A stretch of 64,000 nucleotides of DNA, taken from the NCBI RefSeq assembly GCF_014650895.1, contig NZ_BMVV01000024.1:58562-122561 (forward strand). The letters are read 5' to 3'. The position numbers and the translations under genes are program-made. Below, piece after piece: positions 1 to 8,029 of the stretch (position 1 is the stretch's first letter; the number at the start of each line of letters is the position of its first letter). The DNA is from Streptomyces omiyaensis. GTDB taxonomy: Bacteria; Actinomycetota; Actinomycetes; Streptomycetales; Streptomycetaceae. The notes below the pieces were generated by a model. The model was not told the DNA's origin. It did no database searches and saw only the letters and a program-made list of their open reading frames with translations.

Positions 1-364
1 CGAGGGAGGGGCGGCGGAAAAGAATCTTGGGCGAGGTGTCATGCAGAAGCCGCCCTCGCCCCCCTTCACAGGCGGGACCCTGACGTCCGCACTCCAATGA
101 AGTTCAATAACAGCAAACGGCCGGAACCCGCTCCGAGCCTCCTTCCGGCCGCCCAGAGCACCCCCGCCCCACCCCGGTGCCCCACCTTGTCCGTACCGGG
201 ACGCCACGTACGACTCGGCTCGACACGAGCCGACACGAACGGCTGGCCGGACGACGGGGGCGTCGTCGCTGACGGTTGCAGATTGCTGTTATTGAAAATC
301 AGACAGGTCGGGAAGGCTTCGGGCGGGGCCTGCCTGGGGCGGCGCCGGTCGCGGCACCTGCCGG
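1..364. other. Left flank of the transposon, no convincing gene
   Basis: I see no open frame with good codon use or a ribosome binding site. It contains a perfect 14-bp inverted repeat, TTCAATAACAGCAA at 103-116 and its complement at 283-296, which encloses a more AT-rich edge on each side. This could be a relic of a small insertion or a recombinase site. The last five bases, GCCGG, are the target-site duplication of the adjoining transposon. Confidence 0.5.
103..296. repeat. 14-bp perfect inverted repeat with 166-bp spacer
   Basis: The arms TTCAATAACAGCAA (103-116) and TTGCTGTTATTGAA (283-296) are exact reverse complements and are AT-rich against a GC-rich background. No flanking target duplication was recognised, so a MITE-like relic or a protein-binding pair are both possible. 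Confidence 0.55.
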
Positions 365-404
365 GGCCCTGTTCTCGTATAGCTACGGCGAGGTGACATG
401 TAGC
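365..404 (+). repeat. Left terminal inverted repeat of the Tn3-family element
   Basis: Forty bases match the right end with two mismatches. The similarity continues weakly to about base 412. It is directly preceded by GCCGG (360-364). Confidence 0.93.
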
Positions 405-462
405 GCTGTGTAACTACCTTGGCCTCGTTTCCCCTCAGTGGTCGCCTCGTTGAGCTGAATGA

Positions 463-3400
463 GTGATCACGGTGGGGTGGAGGGTGCGGGTGCGGCAGGA
501 CTGGGAGCCGGAAGACCTGATCGAGGTCTGGACGCTGCTTGAAGACGACATGAAGCGGCTGCGGAACAAGTCCGGGGCAAACCGGCTGGGCTTTGCGGTG
601 CTGTTGAAGTTCTTCGAGGTGGAGGCTCGGTTCCCGGAGTCGGCCGGGGAGGTGCCGGCGGCGGCGGTGGCGTACGTGGCCCAGCAGGTGAAGGTCCCTG
701 CCGGGGAGTGGGCGGACTACGACTGGCAGGGCAAGGCGATCAAGCGTCACCGGGGCGAGATCCGGGCGGCGTACGGGTTCCGGGCGAATACCGAGGAGGA
801 CCAGGAGCGGCTGGCCGGGTGGCTGGCGAGCGAGCTGTGTCCGGTGGAGCTGTCGCGGGACCGGCTGGAGGCCGCGGTGGTGGCCCGCTGCCGCAACGAC
901 CACATCGAGCCTCCGGCCCCGGGTCAGGTCCGGCGACTGGTCGGCAGGGCGGTCAAGGACTTCGAGGCCGGGTTCTGCCGCGGCACGCTGGACCGGCTCA
1001 GCCACGCGACCCGCTCGCGGCTGGAGGACCTGATCGCGGGCGACGGGACGGACGAGGGGGCCGACGGCAACGGCGATGGCGCGGTGGCCGGCGGCGGGCG
1101 CTCGCACTTCGCCGAGCTGAAGACCGACCCCGGGGCGCCGGGCCTGGAGAGTCTGCTGGCTGAGGTGAACAAGCTGGAGCGGGTGCGGCGCCTGGAGTTG
1201 CCCGGCGACCTGTTCGCGGATGTGTCGGAGAAGCTGGTGGACGCCTGGCGGGCGAGGGCGTCGAAGGAGTATCCGGCGAACCTGGAGCGGATGAAGCCGC
1301 CCCGGCGGCTGACCCTGCTGGCCACGCTGTGCCATGTGCGGCAGACGGAGATCACCGACTCGCTGGTGGACCTGTTCATCCAGCTCGTGCTGAAGATCAA
1401 TACCCGGGCGGAGCGGAGGGTCGACAAGGAGCTGAACGCCGAGCTGAAGAAGGTCCGCGGCAAGGAGGGGATGCTGCTGCGGGTCGCGGAGGCGGCGCTG
1501 TCGGAGCCGTCCGGCACGGTGCGGCGGGTGATCTTCCCGGTGGTTGGCGGGGAGAAGACGCTCAAGGCGCTGGCAGCGGAGGCCGCGGCGAACGAGGCCC
1601 GCTACAAGGCCCGGGTGCGTACGGTGCTGCGGTCGTCGTACTCGGCGCACTGGCGGCGGATGCTGTCGCCGCTGCTGAAGGCGCTGGAGCTGAAGTGCAA
1701 CAACACCGCCTACCGGCCGGTGATGGACGCGATCGACCTGCTCAAGCGGTACCTGGAGCAGCCGCTGAAGGAGGGCGCGTTCTTCGATCCGGCCGAGAGC
1801 GTGCCGCTTGAGGGGGTGGTGCCCGAGCAGTGGCGGGCGGCTGTGGTGGACGACAAGGGCCGGGTCGAGCGCATCCCGTACGAGCTGTGCGTGCTGGTCA
1901 GCTTGCGGGACGCGCTGCGGCGGCGGGAGATCTGGGTGGTGGGAGCGAACCGGTGGCGGAACCCGGAGGACGACCTGCCCGCCGACTTCGAGGACAACCG
2001 GGACGTCCACTACGCCGCGATCCGCCAGCCGCAGGACGCCGGCGAGTTCATCACCGCCCTCCAGAGCAAGCTGCGGACCTCGCTGGACCGCTTCGAGCAT
2101 GCCCTGGCCGAGGGCACCACAGGCGGGGTGGCGATCGTCAAGAAGCACGGCGAGCCGTGGATCCGCGTCTCCCCGCGCGGCAAGCAGGACGAGCCGGAGT
2201 CCCTGGTCGCCATCAAGGGCGAGATCGAACGGCGCTGGGGCACCATCGACCTGCTGGACATCCTGAAGTACGCCGAGTTCGACACGGACTTCATCGCCGA
2301 GTTCACCTCGGTGGCCACCAGAGAGAACCTGTCCAGGGAAGTGCTGCGGCGCCGGCTGCTGCTCGTGCTGTTCGCCCTGGGCACCAACATGGGCATCAAA
2401 CGCGTCGCGGTGACCGGCAAGCACGGCGAATCCGAGGCGACGCTGCGCAGGGTGCGGCACCTGTTCGTCAACCGGGCCAACATGCGCGCCGCGCTGGTGA
2501 AGCTGGTGAACGCCACCTTCGCCGCCCGGGACGAGATGTGGTGGGGCACCGGCACGGCGTGCGCCTCCGACAGCCGCAAGTTCGGCTCCTGGTCCTCGAA
2601 CCTGATGACCGAGTGGCACCAGCGCTACCGCGGCCCCGGCGTGATGATCTACTGGCACGTCGAGCGGAAGTCGGTGTGCATCTACTCCCAGCTCAAGTCC
2701 TGTTCGGCCTCCGAGGTCGCCTCGATGATCGAGGGCGTGCTGCGGCACTGCACCGACATGGTCGTGGACCGGCAGTACACCGACACCCACGGCGCGTCCA
2801 TCGTCGGCTTCGCCTTCGCGCACATGCTCGACTTCAAGCTGATGCCCAGGCTGAAGAACATCGGCTCCGCGAAGCTGTACCGGCCGGCCGCCGGTCAGGA
2901 CGAGAACTGGCCGAACCTGGCGCCGGTGCTGTCCACCAAGACGATCAACTGGGACCTGATCCGCCAGCAGTACGACCAGATCGTGAAGTACACCACCGCC
3001 CTGCGCCTGGGCACCGCCGAGGCCGAGCAGGTCCTGCGCCGCTTCACCCGCGGCGGCCCGAAGCACCCCACCTACCAGGCGATCGAGGAACTCGGGCGGG
3101 CGGTGCGTACGGCGTTCGTCTGCGACTACCTCGCCGATGTCGAGCTGCGGCAGGAGATCCACGAGGGATTGCAGGTCGTGGAGAACTGGAACTCCGCGAA
3201 CAAGGACCTGTTCTACGGCAAGGACGGTGACCTGGCCGGTGCAGACAAGGAGTCCCAGGAGGTGTCCATGCTGGCCCTGCACCTGCTCCAGTCCGCCCTG
3301 GTCCACGTCAACACGCTGCTGATGCAGCAGGTCCTGGCCGATCCGAAGTGGGCCGAGATGCTGACCGAGGCGGACCGGCGGGCGCTGTCCCCGCTGTTCT

Positions 3401-3537
3401 GGACGCACGTGAACCCCTACGGCCGGTTCGAGCTGGACATGAACAGCCGCCTGGAGCTGGACCTGGCCGCCCGGGCAGCCGCGGTGCCCGGCCCGCGCAC
3501 CCCGGAGGATGCACGCGCTGGGCAAGGCGCGTCCTGA
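463..3537 (+). CDS. tnpA: Tn3-family transposase TnpA
   Basis: A 1024-residue protein of normal TnpA length. The N-terminal part (residues 1-170, with NRLGFAVLLKFFEVEARFP) matches the DUF4158-type DNA-binding domain that recognises the terminal repeats. The C-terminal half is the DDE catalytic domain: Asp703 in CASDSRKFG, Asp774 in YTDTHG and Glu930 in ADKESQEV are the expected triad. It carries out replicative transposition through a cointegrate. The GTG at 463 lies 59 bp inside the left repeat. There is no strong ribosome binding site, so a nearby later GTG is possible. Product assignment is secure. Confidence 0.95.
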   Translation: MITVGWRVRVRQDWEPEDLIEVWTLLEDDMKRLRNKSGANRLGFAVLLKFFEVEARFPESAGEVPAAAVAYVAQQVKVPAGEWADYDWQGKAIKRHRGEIRAAYGFRANTEEDQERLAGWLASELCPVELSRDRLEAAVVARCRNDHIEPPAPGQVRRLVGRAVKDFEAGFCRGTLDRLSHATRSRLEDLIAGDGTDEGADGNGDGAVAGGGRSHFAELKTDPGAPGLESLLAEVNKLERVRRLELPGDLFADVSEKLVDAWRARASKEYPANLERMKPPRRLTLLATLCHVRQTEITDSLVDLFIQLVLKINTRAERRVDKELNAELKKVRGKEGMLLRVAEAALSEPSGTVRRVIFPVVGGEKTLKALAAEAAANEARYKARVRTVLRSSYSAHWRRMLSPLLKALELKCNNTAYRPVMDAIDLLKRYLEQPLKEGAFFDPAESVPLEGVVPEQWRAAVVDDKGRVERIPYELCVLVSLRDALRRREIWVVGANRWRNPEDDLPADFEDNRDVHYAAIRQPQDAGEFITALQSKLRTSLDRFEHALAEGTTGGVAIVKKHGEPWIRVSPRGKQDEPESLVAIKGEIERRWGTIDLLDILKYAEFDTDFIAEFTSVATRENLSREVLRRRLLLVLFALGTNMGIKRVAVTGKHGESEATLRRVRHLFVNRANMRAALVKLVNATFAARDEMWWGTGTACASDSRKFGSWSSNLMTEWHQRYRGPGVMIYWHVERKSVCIYSQLKSCSASEVASMIEGVLRHCTDMVVDRQYTDTHGASIVGFAFAHMLDFKLMPRLKNIGSAKLYRPAAGQDENWPNLAPVLSTKTINWDLIRQQYDQIVKYTTALRLGTAEAEQVLRRFTRGGPKHPTYQAIEELGRAVRTAFVCDYLADVELRQEIHEGLQVVENWNSANKDLFYGKDGDLAGADKESQEVSMLALHLLQSALVHVNTLLMQQVLADPKWAEMLTEADRRALSPLFWTHVNPYGRFELDMNSRLELDLAARAAAVPGPRTPEDARAGQGAS

Positions 3538-3552
3538 CCACCGGGCAGCGGG

Positions 3553-4158
3553 TCAGCGCAGGCGGCCGAGGCCGGGCACGAAGCGGCCGGTACGGGCTGC
3601 GTACTCCTGCCAGGCGACGCCGTGGATGCGCCCCAGGTAGGGCTCTTCGATCCGGCGGACTTGGAGCTCGTTGCCGATGACCATGGCGGCCAGGCCCGCC
3701 AGGGAGATGCCGTTGGGTACGGCGAGGGCCAGCCCGGCGGTCATCGCGGTCAGCCCTGAGTAGATCGGGTTGCGCACGAGCCGGAACGGGCCGGTGGTGA
3801 CCAGCGCCGGGCGCTCACCCGGGTCGACCGTGGTCCGCCAAGAGGCGCCCATGGCGAGCTGGCACGCGAAGACCGCCGCGATACTCACGGCGGCCAGCAC
3901 CGCCCCGGCCACGCGCAGGGCGGGCCGGTCCAGCGCGGGCAGCGGGTGAAGACCGGCAAGCTCTGCCACCGGGGCCACGACGCCGGCGGCGAGACCGCCG
4001 AGCGCACTGGCCAGCCGCGCGACCCAGTGGAAGACCCCCACCGGGCGCCGCACCCCGCTCTCCCCGGTACGGCGCCGCTGAACAGCGATGCGCACGCCGC
4101 CGTCCAGCAGCAGGAACACGCCGAACAGCACCAGCGCCACTGCGGGCATCGCCCTCAC
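3553..4158 (-). CDS. Isoprenylcysteine/phospholipid methyltransferase-like membrane protein
   Basis: About 201 residues with several hydrophobic segments and the ICMT/PEMT signature GPFRLVRNPIYSG at about residues 119-131, followed by RIEEPYLGRIHG and a conserved EYAARTGRFVPGLG end. Such proteins are integral-membrane SAM-dependent methyltransferases; the substrate cannot be inferred. The start is GTG at 4158, which overlaps the stop of the upstream methyltransferase gene (GTGA, 4155-4158), so the two are translationally coupled. ATG 4150 is an alternative start. It is part of the transposon passenger block divergent from the metal-exporter operon. Confidence 0.85.
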   Translation of the reverse strand: MRAMPAVALVLFGVFLLLDGGVRIAVQRRRTGESGVRRPVGVFHWVARLASALGGLAAGVVAPVAELAGLHPLPALDRPALRVAGAVLAAVSIAAVFACQLAMGASWRTTVDPGERPALVTTGPFRLVRNPIYSGLTAMTAGLALAVPNGISLAGLAAMVIGNELQVRRIEEPYLGRIHGVAWQEYAARTGRFVPGLGRLR

Positions 4159-4784
4159 CCCCGGTCCGGGTCCTGCTTGCGGGCCGCGCCGAGCAGGTAG
4201 TCGCCCTGGATCTTCGTGAACCCGCCCGTCACGGTCAGGCCGTGGCGGGGCAGTTCGGCGAGGAACTCGTCGGCGGTGAAGCGGTCGCGGGTGGGGTGGA
4301 CGAACAGCTTCTGGTAGGAGGGGCGGGCCAGGGCGTGGGCGGTGACCTCGTCGAAGACGAACACGCCGCCCGGCTTGAGCACGCGGGCGATCTCCGCGAC
4401 GGCAGATCGCCAGTCGGGGATGTGGTGGATGATCGCGAAGTCGAACGCCGCGTCGTACGTGCCGTCCTCGGCGTCGAACGCCGCTTTGAGGTCGGTGGCG
4501 TCGCCCACGGCCAGGCGGACCCGGCCCGGCCGGTCCGCGAGACGGCGCCGGGCCTTGGCCACCATGCCGGGATCGAGGTCGATCGCGTCGACCTTCGCGG
4601 CGCGGAAGCGGTCGAGGATCATCCGCGTGCCGTAGCCGGAACCGCAGCCGATCTCCACCGCCCGGGAACCTGAGGGCAGCGGGCCGCCGGCCAGCCGCAT
4701 GAGGGCAGGGACTTCGTAGAAGCGTTGCAGGGCCCGGCGGGCGGGATTGTTGACCGCCGCCTTCTCGATCCGGTTCATCAGCAT
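4155..4784 (-). CDS. Class I SAM-dependent methyltransferase
   Basis: 209 residues. Motif I is clear (AVEIGCGSGYGTRM, about residues 40-53), followed by an acidic motif II (DAIDLDPGM) and a post-I segment DAAFDFAIIHHI, then LKPGGVFVFDEV. The fold is the Rossmann-like ubiquinone/menaquinone methyltransferase type; the substrate is unknown. A much longer frame exists upstream, but ATG 4784 is chosen because GGGGG sits at good spacing and the longer frame runs through the divergent regulator gene. It is transcribed away from the ArsR gene from the shared 48-bp intergenic region, so it may be metal-responsive through the same operator. A role in methylating a toxic metal or metalloid is only a guess. 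Confidence 0.88.
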   Translation of the reverse strand: MLMNRIEKAAVNNPARRALQRFYEVPALMRLAGGPLPSGSRAVEIGCGSGYGTRMILDRFRAAKVDAIDLDPGMVAKARRRLADRPGRVRLAVGDATDLKAAFDAEDGTYDAAFDFAIIHHIPDWRSAVAEIARVLKPGGVFVFDEVTAHALARPSYQKLFVHPTRDRFTADEFLAELPRHGLTVTGGFTKIQGDYLLGAARKQDPDRG

Positions 4785-4832
4785 GACACGACCCCCATAG
4801 ATGTCATCGGAGATGATGGCTATCATCGTCCC
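4785..4832. promoter_or_regulatory. Divergent promoter region with ArsR-type operator
   Basis: The 48-bp gap between two divergent start codons holds the inverted repeat GATGAT-GGCT-ATCATC (4812-4827). This is the short AT-rich dyad expected for an ArsR/SmtB repressor. Its position would let the repressor encoded at 4833 control both directions. Confidence 0.7.
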
Positions 4833-5222
4833 ATGACGATGAATAGCACGGAGGCCGCATCCTCGGCCACCACTTCGTGCGGGGCGCCGTCGGCGGCGGT
4901 CGCCCTGTTCCGGTCGCTGGGCGACCCGGCCCGCCTGGCGATCCTGCGACGGCTCGCCGAGGGCGAGGCCCGGGTCACCGACCTGGTCGCCTGTGTGGGG
5001 CTGGCGCAGTCCACGGTCTCGGCGCACCTCGCCTGCCTGCGCGACTGCGGCCTGATCACCTCCCGGCCGCAGGGCCGCGCGACCTTGCACTCGCTGGCGC
5101 ACCCCGAGCTGCTGGACCTGCTGGCCGCCGCCGAGCAGCTGCTCGCCGCGACCGGCGAGGCCGTCGACCTGTGCCCCACCTACGGAACCACCACCCCGGC
5201 CGCCGAGGAGTCCGCCCGATGA
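4833..5222 (+). CDS. ArsR/SmtB-family metal-sensing repressor, CmtR-like
   Basis: 129 residues with the winged-helix ArsR fold. SLGDPARLAILRRL starts the first helices and AQSTVSAHLACLRDCGLI is the recognition helix. The two cysteines in LACLRDCG and a C-terminal cysteine (VDLCPTYG) correspond in placement to Cys57, Cys61 and Cys102 of the mycobacterial Cd/Pb sensor CmtR, so a soft divalent metal (Cd or Pb) is the likely inducer. ATG 4833 is chosen; a longer frame would cross the operator. Its stop overlaps the start of the exporter gene (ATGA, 5219-5222). It probably represses this operon and the divergent methyltransferase genes. Confidence 0.9.
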   Translation: MTMNSTEAASSATTSCGAPSAAVALFRSLGDPARLAILRRLAEGEARVTDLVACVGLAQSTVSAHLACLRDCGLITSRPQGRATLHSLAHPELLDLLAAAEQLLAATGEAVDLCPTYGTTTPAAEESAR

Positions 5223-5923
5223 GTACCACCCCCGCCACCGTCCCCGACGTCACCGGGCCGGCCGCGCACCGCGCCGTGCGGTACGCGAAGTTCACCATCG
5301 GCTACAACGTCATCGAGGGGATCATCGCCATCTCAGCCGGCGCGGTCGCCGGGGCGGTCTCCCTGATCGGGTTCGGCATCGACTCCGGCATCGAGGTCGC
5401 CGCCGCGGTGGTGGTCCTGGTCCGGCTGCTGGCGGAGATCAAGGGCGGCGAGCCGGACGAGGCCAAGGAACGCCGAGCGCTGAAGTTCATCGCCCTCACC
5501 TTCTTCGCGCTCGCCGCGTACGTCACCGTCGAGGGCATCCGCGACCTGTTCGGCGGCGAGAAGCCCGACACCTCCCTGGTCGGCATCGTCCTGACCGGCG
5601 TCTCCATCGTGATCATGCCGTGGCTGGCGCGTGCCAAGCGCAAGGCCGGACTGGAGATGAACTCCCGCCTGGTCGTCGCGGACGCCGCCGAGACCAAGCT
5701 GTGCGCCTGGCTGTCCGTCTCGACGTTCGCGGGCCTGCTCGCGTTCGCCTTCTTCGGCTGGACCTGGCTCGACCCGGTCGCCGGATTCGTCATCGCCGCC
5801 TTCGCCATCATGGAGGGCAAGGAAGCCTGGGAAGGCGAACTCGTCTGCGACGACGGCTGCGAGGACGACGACAAGCCCGCCGCCTCCGGCGAGGCGTCCT
5901 CCTGCTCGGACGGCTGCAAGTGA
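5219..5923 (+). CDS. CDF-type cation exporter with Cys-rich tail
   Basis: 234 residues with about five or six membrane segments. The metal-site helices contain GFGIDSGIEVAAA and RLVVADAAETKLCA, where D/E replaces the classical HxxxD, as in the TMEM163-like/cobalt-zinc-cadmium branch. The usual cytoplasmic C-terminal domain is absent. Instead the protein ends in an acidic tail with two CxDGC motifs (CDDGC and CSDGC), a plausible metal-collecting site. It is coupled to the upstream regulator and downstream signal peptidase by overlapping start/stop codons. It probably exports Cd, Pb or Zn from the cytoplasm. Confidence 0.88.
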   Translation: MSTTPATVPDVTGPAAHRAVRYAKFTIGYNVIEGIIAISAGAVAGAVSLIGFGIDSGIEVAAAVVVLVRLLAEIKGGEPDEAKERRALKFIALTFFALAAYVTVEGIRDLFGGEKPDTSLVGIVLTGVSIVIMPWLARAKRKAGLEMNSRLVVADAAETKLCAWLSVSTFAGLLAFAFFGWTWLDPVAGFVIAAFAIMEGKEAWEGELVCDDGCEDDDKPAASGEASSCSDGCK

Positions 5924-6420
5924 CCGCCCCCACCACCACGGCCGCAGCCCGGCCCGGCGCCGTCAAGCGCCGGGCCGGGCTGCTGGCCCTGGCCGTCCTC
6001 CTCGCGGGCGCCGACCTCGGCCTCAAGGCATGGGCCCAGCAGGCCCTGCCGGGCTCTCCGATCGACGGCGGACCGCTCGACCTTCAGCTCGCCTTCAACT
6101 CCGGCGTCGCGTTCTCCTTCGCCGCCGACGCCCCCGCCTGGACCGTCATCGCCGTCACCGGCCTCATCACCCTCGCGGTGGCCGCCGCGCTATGGCGCAC
6201 CGCGCCGGGAGCCTCCCGCCTGTGGGGCGGGGCGCTGGCCGCCATCCTTGGCGGAGCCGCGGCCAACCTCATCGACCGCGCCCCGGACGGCAAGGTCACC
6301 GACTACCTCCACACCGGATGGTGGCCCACCTTCAACCTCGCCGACGTCTTCATCGTCTGCGGCGGCTTGCTCCTCGTGGCACTGTCCTGGCGGGCCGACC
6401 AGACCCGGCCGGCGGAGTAG
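5920..6420 (+). CDS. lspA: Lipoprotein signal peptidase II (LspA), resistance-associated copy
   Basis: 166 residues with four membrane helices. The two catalytic aspartates of signal peptidase II are in place: NLIDRA in the third conserved block and FNLADVFIV in the last. The FNSGVAFSF motif is also typical. GTG 5920 overlaps the exporter stop. Accessory LspA copies accompany lead and cadmium resistance genes (PbrC in the pbr systems), so this one most likely belongs to the metal response and is not the housekeeping enzyme. Confidence 0.93.
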   Translation: MTAPTTTAAARPGAVKRRAGLLALAVLLAGADLGLKAWAQQALPGSPIDGGPLDLQLAFNSGVAFSFAADAPAWTVIAVTGLITLAVAAALWRTAPGASRLWGGALAAILGGAAANLIDRAPDGKVTDYLHTGWWPTFNLADVFIVCGGLLLVALSWRADQTRPAE

Positions 6421-6424
6421 CTGG

Positions 6425-6736
6425 TCAGCCCGCGGAGGGCCGCAGCATCTGCCGCAGGTCATCCAGCCCGGGGGCGCCGGCCAGGCCCTCCGGCGTGCGG
6501 TAGACCCGGCACACCAGCCCCGGCGCCCGCCCCGCCTCGGCGAACGGATCGCGACCCTCGACACAGATGGTCGGCGAGCCGGTGAAGCCGATCCGCTCCG
6601 CCTCCGCCTGGTCGGCGACCACCCGCACGGTGAAGCCCACCTCGGGCAGTCCGACGTCGTCCAGCGCCTGCCGCAGCCGGTCGGCGGCCAGCTTCTCGTT
6701 CGGACAGTCCGGCACGACCAGAATCTCGATCTCCAT
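6425..6736 (-). CDS. Small thioredoxin-fold protein, mercury/metal-locus type
   Basis: 103 residues. MEIEILVVPDCPNEKLA gives the beta strand and N-terminal CPN loop of a thioredoxin-like fold with only one redox cysteine of the CxxC pair; TGSPTICVEG is the cis-proline loop. Proteins of this type are common beside organomercurial lyase and metal-resistance genes in actinobacteria and may deliver or reduce metal ligands. It faces the lspA gene tail to tail with a 4-bp gap, within the transposon. Confidence 0.75.
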   Translation of the reverse strand: MEIEILVVPDCPNEKLAADRLRQALDDVGLPEVGFTVRVVADQAEAERIGFTGSPTICVEGRDPFAEAGRAPGLVCRVYRTPEGLAGAPGLDDLRQMLRPSAG

Positions 6737-6767
6737 GCCTCCAGGATCGCGCGCCGCCGAGCCGTAC

Positions 6768-6906
6768 CGTTCTCACAAACGGTCCTTTGCGCGAGCAAGA
6801 TCGAGAACGGACCGCCAGACCCCCGCCGATCCCGGATTCGTTCGCAGAACCCGTTCTCACTCAAAAGCGGGACGGACCCCCTTCTGAGACTTGCATTGTG
6901 CGAGAA
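6768..6906. promoter_or_regulatory. Putative resolvase res site and tnpR promoter
   Basis: The gap before the resolvase contains repeated TTCTC/GAGAA half-sites in inverted arrangement: CCGTTCTC 6768-6775 with GAGAACGG 6803-6810, and TTCTCAC 6854-6860 with GTGCGAGAA 6898-6906. Tn3 res sites are built from three such spaced dyads upstream of tnpR. I see the arrangement but cannot delimit three subsites exactly. Confidence 0.55.
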
Positions 6907-6915
6907 TCCGGGCCC

Positions 6916-7923
6916 GTGACGAACCCTCAGCAGCCTTCGCCGAACGACCGGTCGGACGCGGACGACGTCGAACAGCACACCTGTCCGAAGTGCGACGCAC
7001 AGCCCGGCTCGCCCTGCCGCTCGCGCGGCGGCGCGGTCGCCTCCGCCTACCACACCCGCCGCTTCACCCTGGTGCCCCGGCTGAAGAAGGCGCTGCGGGT
7101 ACCGACCCCGGCCGACTGCGGCCCGGGGCGCCCCTGGCGGCCGGGCACCCCGCCGCCGGCACCGATCGACACAGATCTGCCGAGCGCCGACATCCGCATC
7201 GGGTACGCGCGCTGCTCGACCCTCGGACAGGAACTCGACTCGCAGCTCGACGCGCTCAGCAAGCACGGCATCCCGAGAGACAAGATCTTCAGCGAGAAGA
7301 TCAGCACCCGCGTCCGGGTCCGCCCCCGGTTCGAGGAGGCGCTGCGGACGGCGCGGGAGGTCAAGGCGCACGCCCCACACTGCCGGGTCATCTTCACGGT
7401 GTACGAGATGAAGCGCCTCGGCCGCGACGCCGCCGAACTCACCGCGCTCGCCGACCACCTCACCGCCCACGGCCTCATCCTGGAGATGCTCGCCGGACCC
7501 CTGCCCGGCATCTACGACCCCACCGGCCCGGGCAAGCTGCTGTTCGCATTCTTCGCCGCGATGGCGGAGACCGAGCGGGAGAACATCCGCGAGTCCACGC
7601 TGGAAGGGCTCGACACCGCGGCCCGCAAGGGCAAGCACGGCGGACGGCCCCCGGTCATCACCGACGACATGCTCCACACCGTGCTCCGCAGGCGGGCGTT
7701 CGGCGAGTCCGTCGAGCAGATCCAGCCCGACCTGATCATCCCCACCGGCAAGCGCAAGGGACAGAACCCCTCCGTCGCCAGCATCTACCGGGCGCTCGCC
7801 GAACACGCCAAGCGCGCGGCGTACCCCGAAGCCGTCGAGCAGGCCCACGCCGACTTCGCCGCCCTCCAGGTCGGCGAGGTCCCCGGACCCCGCCCTCCTC
7901 AGCCTGACCGAGCGTCACTCTGA
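6916..7923 (+). CDS. tnpR: Serine resolvase TnpR with N-terminal zinc-binding segment
   Basis: 335 residues. The catalytic domain begins at IRIGYARCSTLGQ, where Ser is the nucleophile, and continues through the resolvase signatures (YEMKRLGRDAAELTALADHL, FAAMAETERENIRE) to a helix-turn-helix end. The N-terminal 90 residues are extra and carry CPKCDAQPGSPCRSRGG, a mycobacterial-type zinc-finger motif. GTG 6916 is chosen, with GTG 6898 as alternative; neither has a strong ribosome binding site. The enzyme should resolve transposition cointegrates at the adjoining res site. It ends 10 bp before the right inverted repeat. Confidence 0.92.
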   Translation: MTNPQQPSPNDRSDADDVEQHTCPKCDAQPGSPCRSRGGAVASAYHTRRFTLVPRLKKALRVPTPADCGPGRPWRPGTPPPAPIDTDLPSADIRIGYARCSTLGQELDSQLDALSKHGIPRDKIFSEKISTRVRVRPRFEEALRTAREVKAHAPHCRVIFTVYEMKRLGRDAAELTALADHLTAHGLILEMLAGPLPGIYDPTGPGKLLFAFFAAMAETERENIRESTLEGLDTAARKGKHGGRPPVITDDMLHTVLRRRAFGESVEQIQPDLIIPTGKRKGQNPSVASIYRALAEHAKRAAYPEAVEQAHADFAALQVGEVPGPRPPQPDRASL

Positions 7924-7932
7924 CTACAGAGA

Positions 7933-7972
7933 GCTACTTGTCACTTCGCCGTAGCTATACGAGAACAGGGCC
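7933..7972 (-). repeat. Right terminal inverted repeat of the Tn3-family element
   Basis: Reverse complement of 365-404 with two mismatches, followed directly by the duplicated GCCGG at 7973-7977. Confidence 0.93.
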
Positions 7973-7997
7973 GCCGGGTCAGGTCCCGTCCCTCCGC

Positions 7998-8029
7998 GGT
8001 TAGGTCTGTTGGTTCCAACAGACCTAACC
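7998..8029. repeat. 32-nt palindrome overlapping a stop codon
   Basis: A perfect inverted repeat with 15-nt arms (GGTTAGGTCTGTTGG and its complement) and a TT loop. It covers the TAG stop (8024-8026) of the minus-strand gene at 8024-8536, so it is probably that gene's transcription terminator, although no U-tract follows. Confidence 0.75.

Larger units (their letters stand above)
365..7972. mobile_element. Complete Tn3-family transposon with metal-resistance passengers
   Basis: The ends are near-identical inverted repeats beginning GGCCCTGTTCTCGTATAGCT: 365-404 on the left, 7933-7972 on the right, 38 of 40 positions matching. Both ends are bordered by the same 5-bp duplication GCCGG (360-364 and 7973-7977), the usual Tn3-family target duplication. 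Inside are a Tn3 transposase, a serine resolvase with a putative res site, and a passenger block: two methyltransferases, an ArsR regulator, a CDF exporter, signal peptidase II and a thioredoxin-like protein. The element is 7608 bp and looks intact, so it may be recently inserted and active. I cannot tell whether it is identical to a named transposon. Confidence 0.95.

Noticed and set aside
289..3525. 1078-codon minus-strand frame opposite the transposase
   Set aside because: It is an antisense shadow of TnpA in very GC-rich DNA, with Gly/Arg/Val-biased composition and no known domain.
6190..7848. 552-codon minus-strand frame over lspA and the resolvase
   Set aside because: It runs opposite the resolvase, which has a full catalytic domain, and includes the small thioredoxin-like gene in another frame.
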